NCBI GenBank assembly: GCA_030669695.1
Contig: DAOVDC010000009.1
Location: 1 to 11,567, forward strand
Length of the DNA stretch: 11,567 nt
Reading direction: 5' to 3'
Source of the DNA: Candidatus Bathyarchaeota archaeon
GTDB lineage: Archaea; Thermoproteota; Bathyarchaeia; Bathyarchaeales; Bathyarchaeaceae
Below the pieces are notes generated by a model. It was not told where the DNA came from and did not search any database. It was given only the letters and a program-made list of their open reading frames with translations. Of the stretch, positions 11,182 to 11,567 are shown in pieces. The position numbers and the translations under genes were made by a program. Positions within the stretch are counted from its first letter, which is position 1. Each line of letters starts with the position of its first letter.

Positions 11182-11567
11182 CTATTGTACTCGCATTAGT
11201 CTCCATTCTCTGTAGTCTGTTGCGACCTTTATGTAGCCTCTGAGTGAAGTGTCAACTTTCACGTCGCCGGTGTCGACTCTCAATATGCCGCCTTCGATGC
11301 CTCGGATTTTGCTTTTGGTCGCCCCGACTATGATTTTTTCTTTTCCGACTCGTTTTATGATTTCGGGGCTTATCTGCTGGTTCCCACGTCCAAGTAGCAT
11401 GCCTTGGCGGCCTATGGGTGAGAGTACTATCCATGTGTTTTGCCAGTCTTTGATTTGCTGTAGTATTTTCTTTTCGTTTACGTCTTTTGTCACGGTTCCG
11501 TTCTTGTAGATGTCTATGCCGAGTAGGGTTTTTTCTATGCCGAGTAAGTCTGCGAGGCGTTTGATTG
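11182..11567 (-). CDS. Archaeal ATP-NAD kinase family protein, C-terminal part (5' end outside window)
   Basis: The frame stays open to the right edge (reading inward IKRLADLLGIEKTLLGIDIYKNGTVTKDVNE), so the GTG near 11493 is an internal codon. The visible end has PIGRQGMLLGRGNQQISPEIIKRVG followed by KIIVGATKSKI and ILRVDTGDVKVD, then the final strand GYIKVATDYRE. This is the signature C-terminal half of the COG3199-like NAD kinase family of archaea, which phosphorylates NAD to NADP. The GGDGT-type nucleotide-binding motif would be in the missing N-terminal half and cannot be verified. The coding strand is A/C-rich, as in the 6.1-8.0 kb minus-strand genes. Confidence 0.82.
   Translation of the reverse strand, partial: IKRLADLLGIEKTLLGIDIYKNGTVTKDVNEKKILQQIKDWQNTWIVLSPIGRQGMLLGRGNQQISPEIIKRVGKEKIIVGATKSKIRGIEGGILRVDTGDVKVDTSLRGYIKVATDYREWRLMRVQ

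Overview
The window is chromosomal DNA from an archaeon. The gene set includes the chromatin protein Alba, an XPD/Rad3-type helicase end, an RPA-like OB-fold protein, an archaeal-type NAD kinase (COG3199-like) and an AsnC/Lrp-like regulator. Several genes start shortly after an archaeal TATA (box A) element, and their ribosome binding sites are of the GGTGA type. By style of protein it fits the TACK side of the archaea, and Bathyarchaeia would be my first guess. That placement is from memory of family flavour, not from a search.

Layout, left to right. Bases 1-512 hold the C-terminal end of an XPD-like helicase. A minus-strand run follows (585-2073): a tandem CBS-domain protein, a MazG-like NTP pyrophosphohydrolase, a 53-residue two-helix membrane protein and a small protein of unknown function. 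A divergent promoter at about 2111-2140 separates this from a plus-strand run: an Hsp20 chaperone, a small SWIM zinc-finger protein, a 38-residue single-helix membrane peptide, an RPA-like single-stranded-DNA binding protein and a TrpB2-type tryptophan synthase beta chain. TrpB2 converges, with a 4-base gap, on a minus-strand class III aminotransferase, upstream of which lies alba, also on the minus strand. A 505-base gap (7959-8463) contains a T/G-rich stretch, a short perfect hairpin and nine exactly phased 10-bp repeats. Two plus-strand genes follow: a four-helix membrane protein and a protein I do not recognise. Next come a HAD-family phosphatase-like gene broken by a 5-bp tandem duplication, an AsnC/Lrp-like regulator and the C-terminal end of an NAD kinase that runs off the right edge.

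This is mostly housekeeping and stress or nucleic-acid maintenance (helicase, RPA, Alba, SWIM protein, MazG-like, Hsp20) mixed with amino-acid metabolism (TrpB2, aminotransferase). I see no transposase, CRISPR array, tRNA, rRNA or integrase, and no multi-gene system that looks new. The most unusual signals are non-coding: six intergenic copies of a (GCAT)n palindrome, the 10-bp phased repeat, a G+T-rich plus strand across about 6.1-8.9 kb regardless of gene direction, and the clean duplication frameshift in the HAD gene.
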